Assembly: GCA_005408345.1 (NCBI GenBank)
Contig: SEMN01000010.1
Location: 3,145,501 to 3,209,500 of the forward strand
Source of the DNA: Macquaria australasica
Taxonomy: Eukaryota > Chordata > Actinopteri > Centrarchiformes > Percichthyidae
Reading direction: 5' to 3'
Length of the DNA: 64,000 bases
A program made the translations under genes and the position numbers. The notes below the pieces were generated by a model, which saw only the letters and a program-made list of their open reading frames with translations, made no database searches and had not been told where the DNA came from. Of this stretch, positions 1 to 12,215 are shown one piece after another (position 1 is the first letter of the stretch; each line of letters opens with the position of its first letter).

Positions 1-111
1 GTTTGTGTGTGTGTTCTCGCTCCCATGTACACACATTGGCCTTGCCCTGTCCTCTCCATCTGCTCTGTGTCTTACCCCTATGTGTGTGTGTGTGTCTGTT
101 TCTCATGTCAG

Positions 112-3100
112 GCCGTGTGGGATGCCCTAACCCCGGGGCTGACGGCCTACTCATGCTCAATGGTAATTATCTCCTAGCACCATCTCCCTCTGTTGCGTAT
201 TTTCGGCGTTTCCATTCAGCTGTGTTTAGGGGCAAATAGAAAATGCGCATAGAGACACGGTTCACAGAGTGACAGTGGAGGCATCATGAGAACTGCAGGC
301 TCAGTTCTCATGATGCCTCCACTGTCACTCTTTAGCCACATTAGACACACTCATTACACTCACAGTTTTACAATAGGGTCACATGGGTGACATGTTGTAG
401 GTCTGGTGTAGAGAAGAGAATATCTACCAGTATTTGTTCATTAGTTTTCTATTTTTTTTTAACAAATCCATACAGTATATTTGCATAAAGTGCATCAAAA
501 TGTCTATGTAGTGGCACACTGGGCTTTATAAACACCACTGTATTTTATGTTTTCTAACGTTATCACCAGTGTAGCATTTTCAAATCTCCCAATTGCAGCT
601 GGTGACTATGTGCTTTTTTTAAAATGAGTTTTCTAAATCCCAACTCAAGATGTACCAAACTAATGTTTCTTGATGGCGCTCACATGATTAGGAGTGTTTT
701 CATTGTTATACTAAGTCACCTGAGGACTTTGAATGCACCACAGACATGACTGTGTGACATCCCTTCATTAAAATGTAAATTTTTCAGCGTCACTTAGAAT
801 AATTGTAGCTCCCGCAGACTCTTTTTCTGCCTCACATGAGGACACACGTCACGCTGGTGTCAAAAATATAATCTTGTTTTATAACACTCTCAGTAGGACA
901 CAAATCTGGGTCAGACAGCATTTGCAAAATAATAGCGTGTGGCGCTTTTGATTGTTTCTGGGGCTTGCTGTTTCCTCCTGAGACCCAGCAATCAGCAATT
1001 CATATCTGTGCTGTGTTGGAAGCAGTTTCTGGCTCATGTGTCTGAGGCCGAACATGTTGCTGAGATGAGCCTTGTTGTCCCCGACAGAGGACATCCAGGG
1101 CTTTTCAGTGATGTAACATATGTGGAGTTTTTCTGGTTTTCCAAATGGCTTCCATCACAACTGGCACATTTTATGGAAAAAAGAAAGTGAAGTTGTAGAA
1201 AGTGTCTAAGAAGAAGTTAAGTGAGTTTTGAGAGCAGTGAAATGATTTGGTTCACCCAGGAAATGCTTCTGTACGTCATCTGTACAGACATTATTTCTAC
1301 ATATTTATTTTATGTGTTTTACTACAAAGTGTAGTAAATAACACAAAAATGTGCGACTTCAGACGCTTACTCTTTGTCTTGATGTCCTCAACAAAGGATA
1401 TATCCTATTTTTATTTTTTTATTTTTGCTGTTGTATTTTATCCAAAGACGTGATGTAGGAAAACACTTAAATCTTGTTCTGGGTCTCAGGAGGATGTAAG
1501 CTAAGCTGTTTAAAGTATTAAAATGTCAATTCAGTGGACTATTTTGTGATTGACAGCTTGTTTGTCACTGACTAAATTGATAGGTGGTTGGATAAAGAGG
1601 TCATGAGATAACTCTGCAGATTCAAGTCCATAGAGGTTACATGTACTTTTTGAGAATGTCTGCACAGCTGAAACTTGCACTCTGTACTTTTCTACATGCA
1701 GCCAGGAGCTATGGGAGACGTCGAGGTAAACTCAGCATTCTACAACATGTCTTTTTCCTTGTGGCTTATTCTCTTGTGGCATGCTTTATTGCTTGAGTGG
1801 ATACCAAACTGAGACCTTAAGTCTGGAATCAGACTTTTTAAATTCAGGAACAGAATGATTTTTTTTTGTAGTGTTTGTACATTCGTTAATTTTAAATTTT
1901 GCCCAATAAATTATTGTTGGCTATCAAAAAAATAACAAAATTACTTTACGATTGTATTGTTTTAGTGTCCAGACCGGCATGTTGTTAAGGGTTTTATGTT
2001 TGGTCATGTTTATCTGAAGCACTGCCTCTGCTCTATGGAACCCCAAAGTCTTTCATAGAAAATTAATAAAAGAAACACTATGAAATAAAAAATCATATGA
2101 ATAAATTGTGTAAAATATATAAATGAGCCAATAATTTGTGAAATAACTGAAGAAATTATTAAAGCTCAAGTCATTATTATGAAATGTTATTTCATCATTC
2201 ATTTTCATAATAACATAGTTTTATTGGATATCATTTCTATTTCATTATAGACATTCTTATTTCAAAACATCTGTTTTTATTTGATAATGTCACTTTTCAT
2301 AATGACTCATTTTATCTCATGAGGTGTCTTGTCAGTCAGTCAGTGGTATTGTCACCACCCCCTCACCTTTTAGCCAATCATATGCTCCCTGCCTCTCATA
2401 AGCTACCAAGCTCAGAAACAGCTGCCAGATTCAGCCAGTTAGCTTCTGTTAGCAAGAGCAACAACAATGCTTATGTGATTCTGAATCAACCAGCTAGAGG
2501 TTGCTGCTGTAAATGAAGGCAGTGCACAGACACAGTATCTGAACCTCTGTAGCTTTTAAGCCCTAGCTTAACATGGCTGCACATGCTACCTACAGTACCT
2601 AAGCCAGCATGTGACCTTAAAATTCTGATATGAAATTAAAATGAATTCCTATAAATGAGGTGAGTTTTAATAATTTCTTAAAATATTTCTCAAATTATTG
2701 TTTCATTTTTATATGTGATATAATTTATTTATATGACTATTTATTTATTTTTAATTACTTATTTATCTATTTCATTTTGAACACTTTGGGGCTGCTTTTG
2801 TCCACACAGCCTGCATTTCCACACCTGCTTTATCTCCCGCACTGCTCATGCTTCCGCACTTTAAGCTGGTGCTTTGTCTCACGGCCACTCAGTGTAACAC
2901 CGCAATAAAAGCAGAAACATTATTTTATAGACAGCCTCTCCTCTGGATTTGTCCTTGCCATAGCAGAGATAGAAAATTCCATAAAGGAGCGGCAGATACT
3001 TGAACTTGACCGGGTTTGTGATTTGTGTTTCTGCTTGTGTGTGCTTGCGTGATTGCTTGACATTTGCTGTAGCCTTAACTGCTTTTTTTCCTCCGCCAGG

Positions 3101-4467
3101 CCGCTCCTCCCTCTTCCCTATTGATGACAATCTCCTCGATGATGGCCACGGCAACCAGGGTGTCCCAGGAGTCCTTGGCTCCCCCAACTGTTACCCGCAC
3201 CAAAACGGGGAACGCATCGAGCGCTTCTCCCGTAAGGTGTTTGTGGGAGGTTTGCCCCCTGACATAGATGAAGGTGAGCACAACTATAACGCAGTCTTTC
3301 AGGATTGCATTATACTGCTGGCTTTTGCTTCTTCTATTCTTTCAGTCATCTTTCTTTATTTTCACCTGCCTATTGTTTTTCCACTTTCCCTCAGATGAAA
3401 TAACCTCCAGCTTCCGCCGCTTTGGTCACCTGGTGGTGGACTGGCCACACAAAGCAGAGAGCAAATCCTACTTTCCACCTAAAGGTATTGACAAAAGCAT
3501 TAAACATACATTCATGGCTACTAAACTTTACTAACATTGAGCTTGTATCCTGTAAAGCTATGATGCTAATAAAAAAAAAAAACGGCATCATTTGAATACT
3601 GTTATACAGCCTTTCTGTTTGTGTGTTCAATGCACACACTGAGGATGTGGATGTGTGTGTGATTCCTAGGATACGCATTCCTGCTGTTCCAGGAGGAGAG
3701 CTCAGTGCAGGCTCTGATTGAAGCCTGCATGGAGGAGGATGGGAAGCTCTACCTGTGTGTGTCCAGCCCCACCATCAAGGACAAACCTGTGAGTTCAACA
3801 GCGCCCGCTCCCACCGAAAAGACGCAATGCGGCCGTTTCAAGAGAGAGTGGATTTAATGTTGAATTTGACTTCTGTTTCAGGTGCAAATTCGACCTTGGA
3901 ACCTGAGCGACAGTGATTTTGTGATGGATGGATCTCAGCCCCTTGATCCCCGCAAGACCATCTTTGTGGGAGGCGTCCCTCGGCCCCTGAGAGCAAGTAA
4001 TGAGGCATACTTTGTATTTCCTCAAGCAATTTCATATCAGTTTTCTATTTAGGACGTACTTCAGACCTGAGTGTGTGTCTCACCTACTATAGTGTGACTT
4101 CCTCATGTCCTCCCACATCTTTTCTTAACCCTTTCACTCATCTGAATATGTTCTTTTTTTTCTACCTTTCCTTTCACCCTCTGACTAGTTGAGTTGGCCA
4201 TGATAATGGATCGTCTCTACGGCGGAGTCTGCTACGCGGGAATTGACACCGATCCAGAGCTCAAGTACCCCAAGGGTGCGGGGCGGGTGGCCTTCTCCAA
4301 TCAGCAGAGTTACATCGCCGCCATCAGCGCGAGATTCGTCCAGCTGCAGCATGGAGACATTGACAAGCGGGTACAGTCTCCCCTTCATTAACATGTCCCA
4401 AATTCTATACTTTTCATGAAGTGTATTTGACTCAGTCGTCATTAGGATTCACACAATTTGTGAATGC

Positions 4468-4502
<35 letters not shown>

Positions 4503-4912
4503 TCTGTGTGTGTGTGTGCCAGCCTGTTGCTATGGTGAGCAAAAGCTTATTAGGGCTGATTGAATTAGCTTCCTTCCCAGTCTCTACTGCTACAAGCCTC
4601 AGCCTTTCATGAACATACACATTATATATTTTACTGTATGTATTTATGCACTTTCCATGTCTTCTCTAAAATGTGTGTGCGCAGGTGGAGGTGAAGCCGT
4701 ACGTCCTGGATGATCAGCTGTGTGATGAGTGTCAGGGTGCACGCTGCGGTGGGAAATTTGCCCCCTTTTTCTGTGCTAATGTCACCTGTCTGCAGTACTA
4801 CTGCGAATTCTGCTGGGCCAACATCCACTCCCGCGCCGGGCGAGAGTTCCACAAGCCCCTGGTGAAAGAGGGAGCCGACCGCCCGCGCCAGATTCACTTC
4901 CGCTGGAACTAG
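112..4912 (+). CDS. cpeb2: CPEB2, cytoplasmic polyadenylation element-binding protein (3' part of gene)
   Basis: RNA-binding protein of the CPEB2-4 subfamily that binds U-rich 3' UTR elements and controls translation and poly(A) length in the cytoplasm. Exons: 112-162, 1702-1725, 3100-3273, 3395-3484, 3670-3788, 3882-3996, 4189-4370, 4685-4912 (stop TAG 4910-4912). All junctions are GT-AG and keep phase, giving 326 complete codons plus a split first codon. Visible in order: the alternative linker segment, RRM1 beginning at KVFVGGLPPDID, RRM2 beginning at KTIFVGGVPRP, then the Cys/His-rich ZZ domain (CDECQGARCGGKF, CANVTCLQYYCEFC, HSRAGREFHKP), ending HFRWN. The N-terminal disordered region lies upstream of the window. 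CPEB2 is preferred over CPEB3/4 because of the stretch GERIERFSRK, the ending, and the neighbours c1qtnf7, cc2d2a and fbxl5. The family call is very secure; the paralog call is strong. Confidence 0.95.
266..331. repeat. Perfect 29-bp inverted repeat (8-nt loop) in cpeb2 intron
   Basis: The left arm 266-294 is the exact reverse complement of the right arm 303-331; the 8-nt spacer is 295-302 (GCAGGCTC). It lies in the intron between the 51-nt exon and the microexon. A transcript would fold into an uninterrupted 29-bp stem-loop. Nothing identifies it as a known microRNA: perfect pairing is atypical of a miRNA precursor, and no terminal-repeat element surrounds it. Confidence 0.9.
1702..1725 (+). 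other. cpeb2: 24-nt alternative microexon of cpeb2
   Basis: A 24-nt exon with AG before it (1700-1701) and GTAAAC after it. It fits the phase left by the 51-nt exon 112-162 (ends on codon base 1) and the exon at 3100. Inclusion gives the linker LNARSYGRRRGRSSLFP; skipping gives LNGRSSLFP. The added residues create a basophilic-kinase-type RRRGRSS site. CPEB2-4 proteins are known to carry optional 51-nt and 24-nt exons at this place, so this is a conserved, probably neuron-enriched splicing choice. Both flanking introns are about 1.4-1.5 kb and the acceptor is preceded by a pyrimidine-rich stretch ending in a TGC. Confidence 0.9.
2075..2340. repeat. AT-rich repeat-like block with imperfect inverted repeats in cpeb2 intron
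   Basis: An AT-rich stretch dense in TGAAAT/ATTTCAT and CATAATAA motifs in both orientations, including an imperfect inverted repeat around 2172-2216, and followed by a short GTCAGTCAGTCAGT run. The texture resembles degraded non-autonomous DNA transposons of teleosts, but I cannot place its ends. It may extend to about 2660, where ATAAATGAGGTGAG resembles the left part. Confidence 0.3.
4471..4518. repeat. (TG)n microsatellite in cpeb2 intron
   Basis: Nearly uninterrupted TG repeat broken by GGG and TC, in the intron between the last two cpeb2 exons. Other TG/AC tracts in the window lie at 15495-15522 (cc2d2a intron 2), 18405-18427 (cc2d2a intron 11) and 46845-46877 (nek1 intron 17). They are likely to be length-polymorphic. 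Confidence 0.9.
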
Positions 4913-7900
4913 AGATGCGACCACAGCCATGGTGACCCAGTCAGAGGGAGGGGAAATGAAACACTGGCTAACAGGAAAAAGAGCATCGCTCTGCCTCTCC
5001 TGCTCTCCTAAGCTATCAGTATAATCGAGTACATAACACTATACAGTATATACTATATATATCTATATATCTTTTGTAGCAGCCAAACACCACAAGCCTC
5101 AGTTTTTCACCAAAACCCCCCTCACATCTCAGGCTCTGACAACTCTACAACTCTTTTGTGGTACTTTCATCTTTTCTAAGAGGAGATTTAAAAAGAGATT
5201 GATTTTTGTAGGTTTTTTTATTATTATTATTTTTGTATGTCAGATTTAAAGTAGATACAGGAATGTGTTTTGCATGGGGGCAGCTCGTCTGTCTGTCTGT
5301 TTGTCTGCTGCTAGCCACCCCACGGTGCGTGTAGTGCACACTTGTTTCTGGGAAAACCTTGATTCTCTAACGTTGACGCCTGCCCCAGGTCATTAACCAA
5401 AGGTAGCAAAAAGATAGGATAAAGCATAAAATTGACACATTTTTCTGCCGCAAAACAAACGGTTGTTTTTTAATGTTCCCATGGGCTCTTTCTTCTTTTT
5501 AGAAGGTTTACTTAAAAAAAAAAGATGATAGGGTTATTTCTGCGCTCATACTGACCCATAAAGTGATACCTCAAAATACTAAATCCGGTTTCTGCTAACT
5601 GTATTCAACATTTATACTTAACAAGCTATTTTAGAAGCTTTGCTGCTATATATACATCTATATGAATAAATGTGTAGGTATTATATTTAATGCCATTTAT
5701 AAACCAGAATCATGTAAAATGAAATGCAGTATGCACTTAACCACTAATGGCCCCCATTGTCATGGAAAGTGCATGTTATTACAATAGGCTTAGTTACACG
5801 AATAGCATGCAGGATAGATGTGAGAGAGAGAGAGAAAACACTGAGAAAAAAACAAAAAACAAACCACTGAAATCATAATTAAAGACAAGACATAAAAATA
5901 CAAAAAACATATTTAAACTTGCATGCATTGATGTTTATCTGTTGTTTGACCTGTTTACATACTTAACAATACAAAAAGTGATATTGGTTCTACTGTAGAC
6001 TTAGTGGACGCCATCATTTTGTGACTTGATGGCTTGTATGGCAAAAAAAAAAAGAAAACTCCTGTTGAGAAGCAGAGTGGTGTTCAGTGGTTTGTGTGTG
6101 TTTGTGTCGTCCCTGTGCTGTGTGACTATTTTTAGTGTAGACTGAGGCTCTAGTTTAGTTACCAACAGATTACGTAGAGGAGAATTCAAACCTCGAAATG
6201 ACTCTGCCTTCACCCTTCCTGTCCCGCATCTTTGTATGGTTCCAAAGGTTAATCTGATGTAGCATCGCCCTCCCAGACCAAATGCAAACAAGACTTGATC
6301 AGCTCGGAAGACTGAACTGGGGGAAGGTCGTGTTCATAAGCATCCTTAGAACACGCTCTCTTCACTAAACGTTCTTATTTTGTAATAATGGCTAGTTGAA
6401 AGAGCTTTCATGCTGTGTGGCTGCAGCTGCGTGAATATGGAGAAACTCCGGCTCGGTTACCGAAAGATAAAGTCTCCCCACATCTCCTCAGCAAGCTTTC
6501 ACGACGAGGACGAGGACGCTAAAGATGAAACTCTCTTCTCTTTGTTTGTCTTCTTTGTCTGTTTGATTTCCACAGTGACCCTTGAATTACTCCCAAAAAA
6601 AACAAACCATTTTAGGGACAATCTTTCTGTGAGGACGGCGGCCCAGCCGTCCATTTGGTACTGTACAAGTGTGTCGCTCTCGTGTCGTCGTGATGGTCGT
6701 GGTTTCTGTGTTCCATGCTCTGGTGTGTGCTCCTCGGTATCGGTGTTCAGGCGTTCAAGTGTGTACTGTTACAAAACCTTAACGAAACTGAGACTCTAAG
6801 TTTATTTACTTACACTTGAGTCATATAATTTAATTTGTTTGTGTCGACTACTTACCCATCACTGGCCCTTCAATATGTTTTTTATAATATATATTATGCA
6901 CTAATTTTCTATATGTCCACTCATTTTATTTCTTATCCACCCATAAGTGATTTCAGTGCAGATGTGCATTCTCTGAAACCGCCACCTATTTATAATTCTA
7001 CAGATGATTTATTAAATTTTATTTTTTCATGATTACTTATTTAAGATGTAGCGTGAAGCCGTGGTCTTAAGTTCTCTATATTCTGTACGAGTAGAGCAGG
7101 AAATCCAATATGTTCTAATATATTCTAATGTAGTCTGGATGTTGTGAGGGGCTGGGAGTCGGAACGTGACGGAGAGGAACGTCAAAAAGTCAAAGAAGGA
7201 GCTCCCGTCGTCCCCTGTGGCTTTAGTTCTCACGATGCGAAACATGTTTGAATATCGTCACCTGTAACACTTGACTCGTGCTGTTTTTTTGTGAGGTTCT
7301 ATTTTCTATGTTGAACACTGTTACTTTGTTCTGTACGTGTCTTTGTTTTTGTAAAAATCATATTTATTTCACTATTTTTGTAGACAAAAAAAAACCTATA
7401 TGATTTTGATCGTATTTTTCTATTTGAATATGACTATTATACAATTTATCCCCCCCCCCCCCCTCCCCGATTGCTAATCATGTCCAAAAGTTCTGTTCAA
7501 AGACAAAGAATCATGTCATTAGTAACACCATCAACGTTTTTGATATACAGTTGATTCTTATTTTGATACACATGATACACAATTTCATTTGAAGGAAGGA
7601 AACATGAAGGTTTTATTATATTCTTGGAAGACACTTGAGATTCTCCCCTGTTGCATCGAGGCCCCAGCTGCCTGTCCTCGTAGATGCTCTGAAACTTGAA
7701 TATAACACATTTTGAAAGGCTGACTAACCTCGAATCTGTGTTGTGACGTGCAATACTGTTTCTAATGTTTGTATAAAAGTAAGAACTACAGTGTAAACCT
7801 TTTTAATGCAGATTTATTTTTTTCATTGCATATTTTGCAAATTTCTGATCTCACAGTGTCATTTTTTACTGTCAGAAAAAAGAAACCCCGTTTTTTCATT

Positions 7901-8430
7901 GCAACTATTTTTAAATCCAGATATCTTTGTACTGATGTAAATGATTGTAGTTATTTTGGATAGTGTTTTGCTAACAAACGGAGAGACTTTTTCATGCATA
8001 TTTCTATTTCATTTCATCTTGTTTTATCCCACGTTTTATTTTGTTTAATATTCAATAGTAGCAGAATTCTTGGAATAATTTTTCATATTTAAATGTCATT
8101 GGTATTATTTTGTATTTTTATGTTGAAATACACTATATATAAATTTAAGATGCTAATTGCTAAGATATTATTTTGAGTTTAATTATTTTTAAAGCTAAAT
8201 ATTTGTAATTTTATTGTTAAAGTGACTAATTTCTTAATCAAGAGTTTGTGTATAGATTCACAAAAGTGGTTTATGAGGTGTTTGGATTGTAATTATTACT
8301 GAATGGTTCTTTGATATGCAAAATGAATATCATGTTTATTTTTATTTTTGTTGGTTTTGTATTTAAATGGGGTGTTGATTACAATCTTTTTCTTTTCTTT
8401 CACTTCCTGAATAAAGACCCATTCTGTTTG
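4913..8430 (+). other. cpeb2: Long 3' UTR of cpeb2
   Basis: About 3.5 kb of AT-rich sequence between the cpeb2 stop codon and the last convincing poly(A) signal (AATAAA at 8410-8415, followed by a TG-rich stretch). It contains a (C)14-like run near 7450-7463, several TGTAAATA/TTTTAT-type motifs and no coding potential beyond short chance ORFs. Long 3' UTRs are typical of CPEB2-4 mRNAs. The boundary is inferred; earlier poly(A) sites may also be used. Confidence 0.6.
8339..8415 (+). promoter_or_regulatory. cpeb2: Cytoplasmic polyadenylation element plus AATAAA at cpeb2 3' end
   Basis: A TTTTTAT (8339-8345) lies about 65 nt upstream of AATAAA (8410-8415). This matches the arrangement of a consensus CPE near a poly(A) hexamer. 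If the mRNA ends here, cpeb2 mRNA could itself be a target of CPEB proteins. The motif is short in an AT-rich region, so chance is possible. Confidence 0.45.
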
Positions 8431-8657
8431 GACACAACATGTTTGCTGCTGCATGTGTTTTGAAGAAAATAGGAGAATGTGCTCTACAAACAACACAAAC
8501 ATCATGATTGAAGTCCTTTATCCATTGTTCAGTCATCACAGATACAGTGTTATGAACACGTCAAAAAAATAGTTAATACTTAATATTTTTACTTAAGCTT
8601 CACCATGCCAATAGGAAGATCTGGTTAGAGCTTTTATCATTTTACTAAAGTGCAAAT

Positions 8658-9287
8658 CAGTGGTGGAATATAACTAAGTACATTTACTCAAGTATTGTAC
8701 AATTTTGAGGTACTTGTACTTAAAATTGGTATTTCCATTTTCTGCTTCTTTATACTTCCACTACATTTTTCTACGTTATCTAACAGCTGTAGTTACCAGT
8801 TACTTTGCATATTAAGGTTTTACATACAAAAATGGATGCTAAGGTTATTAAATGCGCTGCATTATTAAAGATTAACTGACTTGTGACCCCTCACAACAAA
8901 AAAAAAGCCGTGTCTATTTGGGGTCCCTTGTCATGTTTCAGATGTCTATGACTTGTTCACACATATCAGATGGTTTCTGTTAAATAACTGTCTGTGGCCC
9001 AAAGTGGTCAAATGATCTATTATTTTTAACAAAACATGAGATAAAGTAGTATTAAGTACAGTATTCAGTATTAACAATGTCATATACTGTATATCACTCA
9101 CAAGGGGCATTTGCTTCAGAGTGAGTACTTTTACTTTTGATACTTTAAGTATATTTTGCTGATAAAACGTCTTCATGTTTCTTTAAGTAAGATTTTGAAT
9201 GCAGGACTTTTACTTGTAATGGAGTATTTTTACACTGTGGTATTGCTACGTTTACTTAAGTAAAGGTGAATACTTCTTCCACCACTG
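8658..9287. mobile_element. hAT-like non-autonomous DNA transposon (MITE), 630 bp
   Basis: Begins CAGTGGTGGAA and ends with its exact reverse complement TTCCACCACTG. The subterminal regions are rich in TACTTAAGTA-like motifs on both sides. The CAGTGGTGG ends and the internal TTTACTCAAGTA, GTACTTGTACTT pattern match a very common teleost repeat of the hAT type. The 8-bp flanks (GTGCAAAT and ACGCACAT) agree at 5 of 8 bases, consistent with a decayed target duplication. It carries no transposase ORF. It sits about 240 bp downstream of the cpeb2 poly(A) signal. Confidence 0.8.
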
Positions 9288-9779
9288 ACGCACATTTACA
9301 TAATAATCAAGAAAAACAAATTTTCTTGGAGCTATTATAATTATTTAATTCCTTATGATACACATGAGAATCTATATGTATGTACCTGTACATTTGCAAC
9401 CACTATACATATATACTATATACGTATATATTATACAAAAAGTGTAAAGGTAAATCAACACCTTAATTAGCTGAAATAATAACTTCATTAAAATAAAAAA
9501 TCATGTTAATATATCATTTTGATGTTGGAGACATTTTTCAGATGACGTGGCCTCAACCTACCCATATGTGGTAAGGAAATAATCCCCAACACACCTCCAC
9601 ACATCAGTTCTGGCCCCAACTAGGGGTGAGTGTCAGAAGAAATACAAGTCAATCCTCAACACTGAGGTCAACAAAGCACAAATGACTTCTGCCATTTATC
9701 AATCTGACTCTTCACAGAACAGGATCCAAGCTGCTGACTTGTACACTGGGTGTCTCATATTTAACGAGTCTTCATCCAT

Positions 9780-10126
9780 GACATAATGGAGTTGACTCTG
9801 TATGCACACACTGTGTGCTTGCCTGGGTGATAGTTGTTTGCCTTGGGAAGTTTATGAGGCAGAGCGAAGGGAGTGGATAAGGGGAGGGGGGAAGAGAGCG
9901 CAGGCTGCCACTGCTGCTGCTGCACTACAAGTACAAGACGCTGTCAGCAACGAAGCAGCTGAGCTCTGCACGCAGATGTCTGAGAGCACTGCAGAAAAGA
10001 GACGAATAACATGTTAACCAAGGGGTCAAATCATCACAAAGACCGGAATCTGAGCAGATAGGACGAAGACACTCAACACTGAGAATTTTGATCAGCTTTG
10101 GGGATGAACAGCTGCCAACTGTGGGG
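9780..10126 (+). other. c1qtnf7: Candidate 5' non-coding exon of c1qtnf7
   Basis: A relatively GC-rich, stop-rich segment between the hAT element and c1qtnf7. It ends with a good donor (G|GTAAGA at 10126-10132). The c1qtnf7 coding exon has an acceptor AG (12206-12207) just before its ATG, so an upstream non-coding exon must exist; this is the best candidate I see. The start is a guess. The rest of 9288-12207 shows no coding exon that I recognise. Confidence 0.3.
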
Positions 10127-12215
10127 TAAGAACACACGCATATCTCACATAACTCTGCTTGTTGACTCTCACAGAACATCTTTCACCTTTCAAAAAATTA
10201 ACAAAAATTATAGAAACACTGCTGTCTTTTAGGGTTTCAATAGAACTTGCATGAGTGAATATTTTGAATAACTTTGCAAATACCTGCCTGTGTGTGTCGG
10301 TGTTTGTGTACAGTTGTACCCTCATCTATGCATGCATGCATGCATGGCTTCTAAGTGTGTGCAATTAGAATTATGCAAATATATACGGTAAATGATCTCC
10401 CTGAGAGAAGTTAGATGTCTAAAAATGTCCTGCTTGTTCTTTTAAAACTTTTTTAACATGATGACCAGGAATTATAAACCACGTGCAGCCTGAGGAATCA
10501 CTGCTAAACTTAATGTCTGACATCAATTACAAACATCCAGGGGCCATCATAGAGGCTGCCATTGCTCAAAGTGGACACAGACCTTTTCAGTGAAGGATAG
10601 CCAAACATAATCTTTTAATTTGATCTCCAGAATCTGCCTCGCTCCACCTGTTCGCTGGGAGAAGAATACAAGGAGAACCTAAATATTTAATTGTTTTTTA
10701 GAGAAATTCCTAATGGAAGACCAACTTTTTTATATTGTCCTTATCAACTACAAGAATGATCAGAAATGGCTTTATTTTGAAATGAATGTTGACTTATTTC
10801 CCTTTTTAAAGGTGTACCTTATAATATAATGAGTTGCATTAACATACGTCATTTTTCGCATGCATTTATGTCCCAGAGGCCCATTTCTTTAATAATAGCC
10901 GTTTTGCTAATGCTGACATCATTGCCGCAGAGCGGAATTGGCGGGCGGGGTTTCTCTCTCACAGGACCTCACACTGGCTCTGTGACCAGTTCATTACCCT
11001 CAAAATCAAAAACATGCTACACTAATGACATGAAGGGGGGGGGGGGCTCAGCTTGTTCATGTCAGGAGTAAGTGTCTGTGTGTCCTTCCTGTTTATCTCG
11101 TCGTGTTTATTGTTGGCGTCTCGCACTAACAGACAAACCAAGCGTGTAATGCCAAGGAAAACATGTTGCAATAAAAAGACAGACTTATTTTGAAAGACAG
11201 ACAAGGGGGTGATCCTTTCGCTGTGAACCTGACACACATGTTCCGACGCCCCCACTGACCAAGGACAGCCAGCCAAAGAGCAGATGCAAAACTCACATTC
11301 TCACACCCACATGGGCAAACGTGCAAAGAACAAGCATGTGTGTTGATAAGATCCACAAATCTTACTGTGAAACTTTTCGGTGCATTTGGTCAAACTCCCT
11401 GAAGAGCACATCTTGTTGGTAGGCTTCCACAGAGGGCTTATTATTTAATATTTGAAACATCTGAAAGGTTGCCAGGGTGGATTTCAGTGTGTAGTCTCTC
11501 ATTCACCACTGCTGGATCACCATCACTGTTATTACTTTTGAACTCATGGTTATTTTCTGTTAATGAAATACAGCTGATGAGGTCGTGTCTCTGTCTTTCT
11601 CTCCGTGTAACGTAAATGTATAAAGTTTATGTCCGCTCAAGTGCCATTGCTTCATGATTAGGTTCCCCTGACAGAAATTGTGCGGGATGTTATGTCATGA
11701 CTTGGGAATGTTTTGGCAGAAAAGACAACTTGGAACTGAGACAAAGGTTTCGTTTGAGGTCTCTCACATGCAATTCTGTGGTGGATGAGAACATCAGTGT
11801 GTGAGACAAGAGTCAAATAGCAATTGCTTCTCGTTACAAGAGTCACATCTGGCCTCATGCTGTACTTGATCACAAATTAGATTCGCTGATATGCTTTTGT
11901 TCTGTCTGCGTCCATGACAACACCACAGTAAGTGTTTTATTGCGTTGTAAAAACTGATAACAGGTTCCCATTTCTGGCCAGAACATGTTTAAGGGTCTGG
12001 CACCATTCTGTCTTATGTTCACATTTTATGTTTTTCCTTTGCTCTAAATTATCTTTCTACATACTAATCTATTTTGTTATTACTTATTGCCAATTTATGC
12101 TGCATATTGAGCATTGAGCTTATATAAATGTTACCAAACACATCAGAGATGTCCTAAAAGCATATTAGATGTTAGTAAAGTTCTCCAAAACTTGTTTGCA
12201 TTTACAGATGTGAAG

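Noticed and set aside
10331..10345. CATGCATGCATGC run as a regulatory palindrome
   Set aside because: Simple tetranucleotide repeat with no other supporting context.
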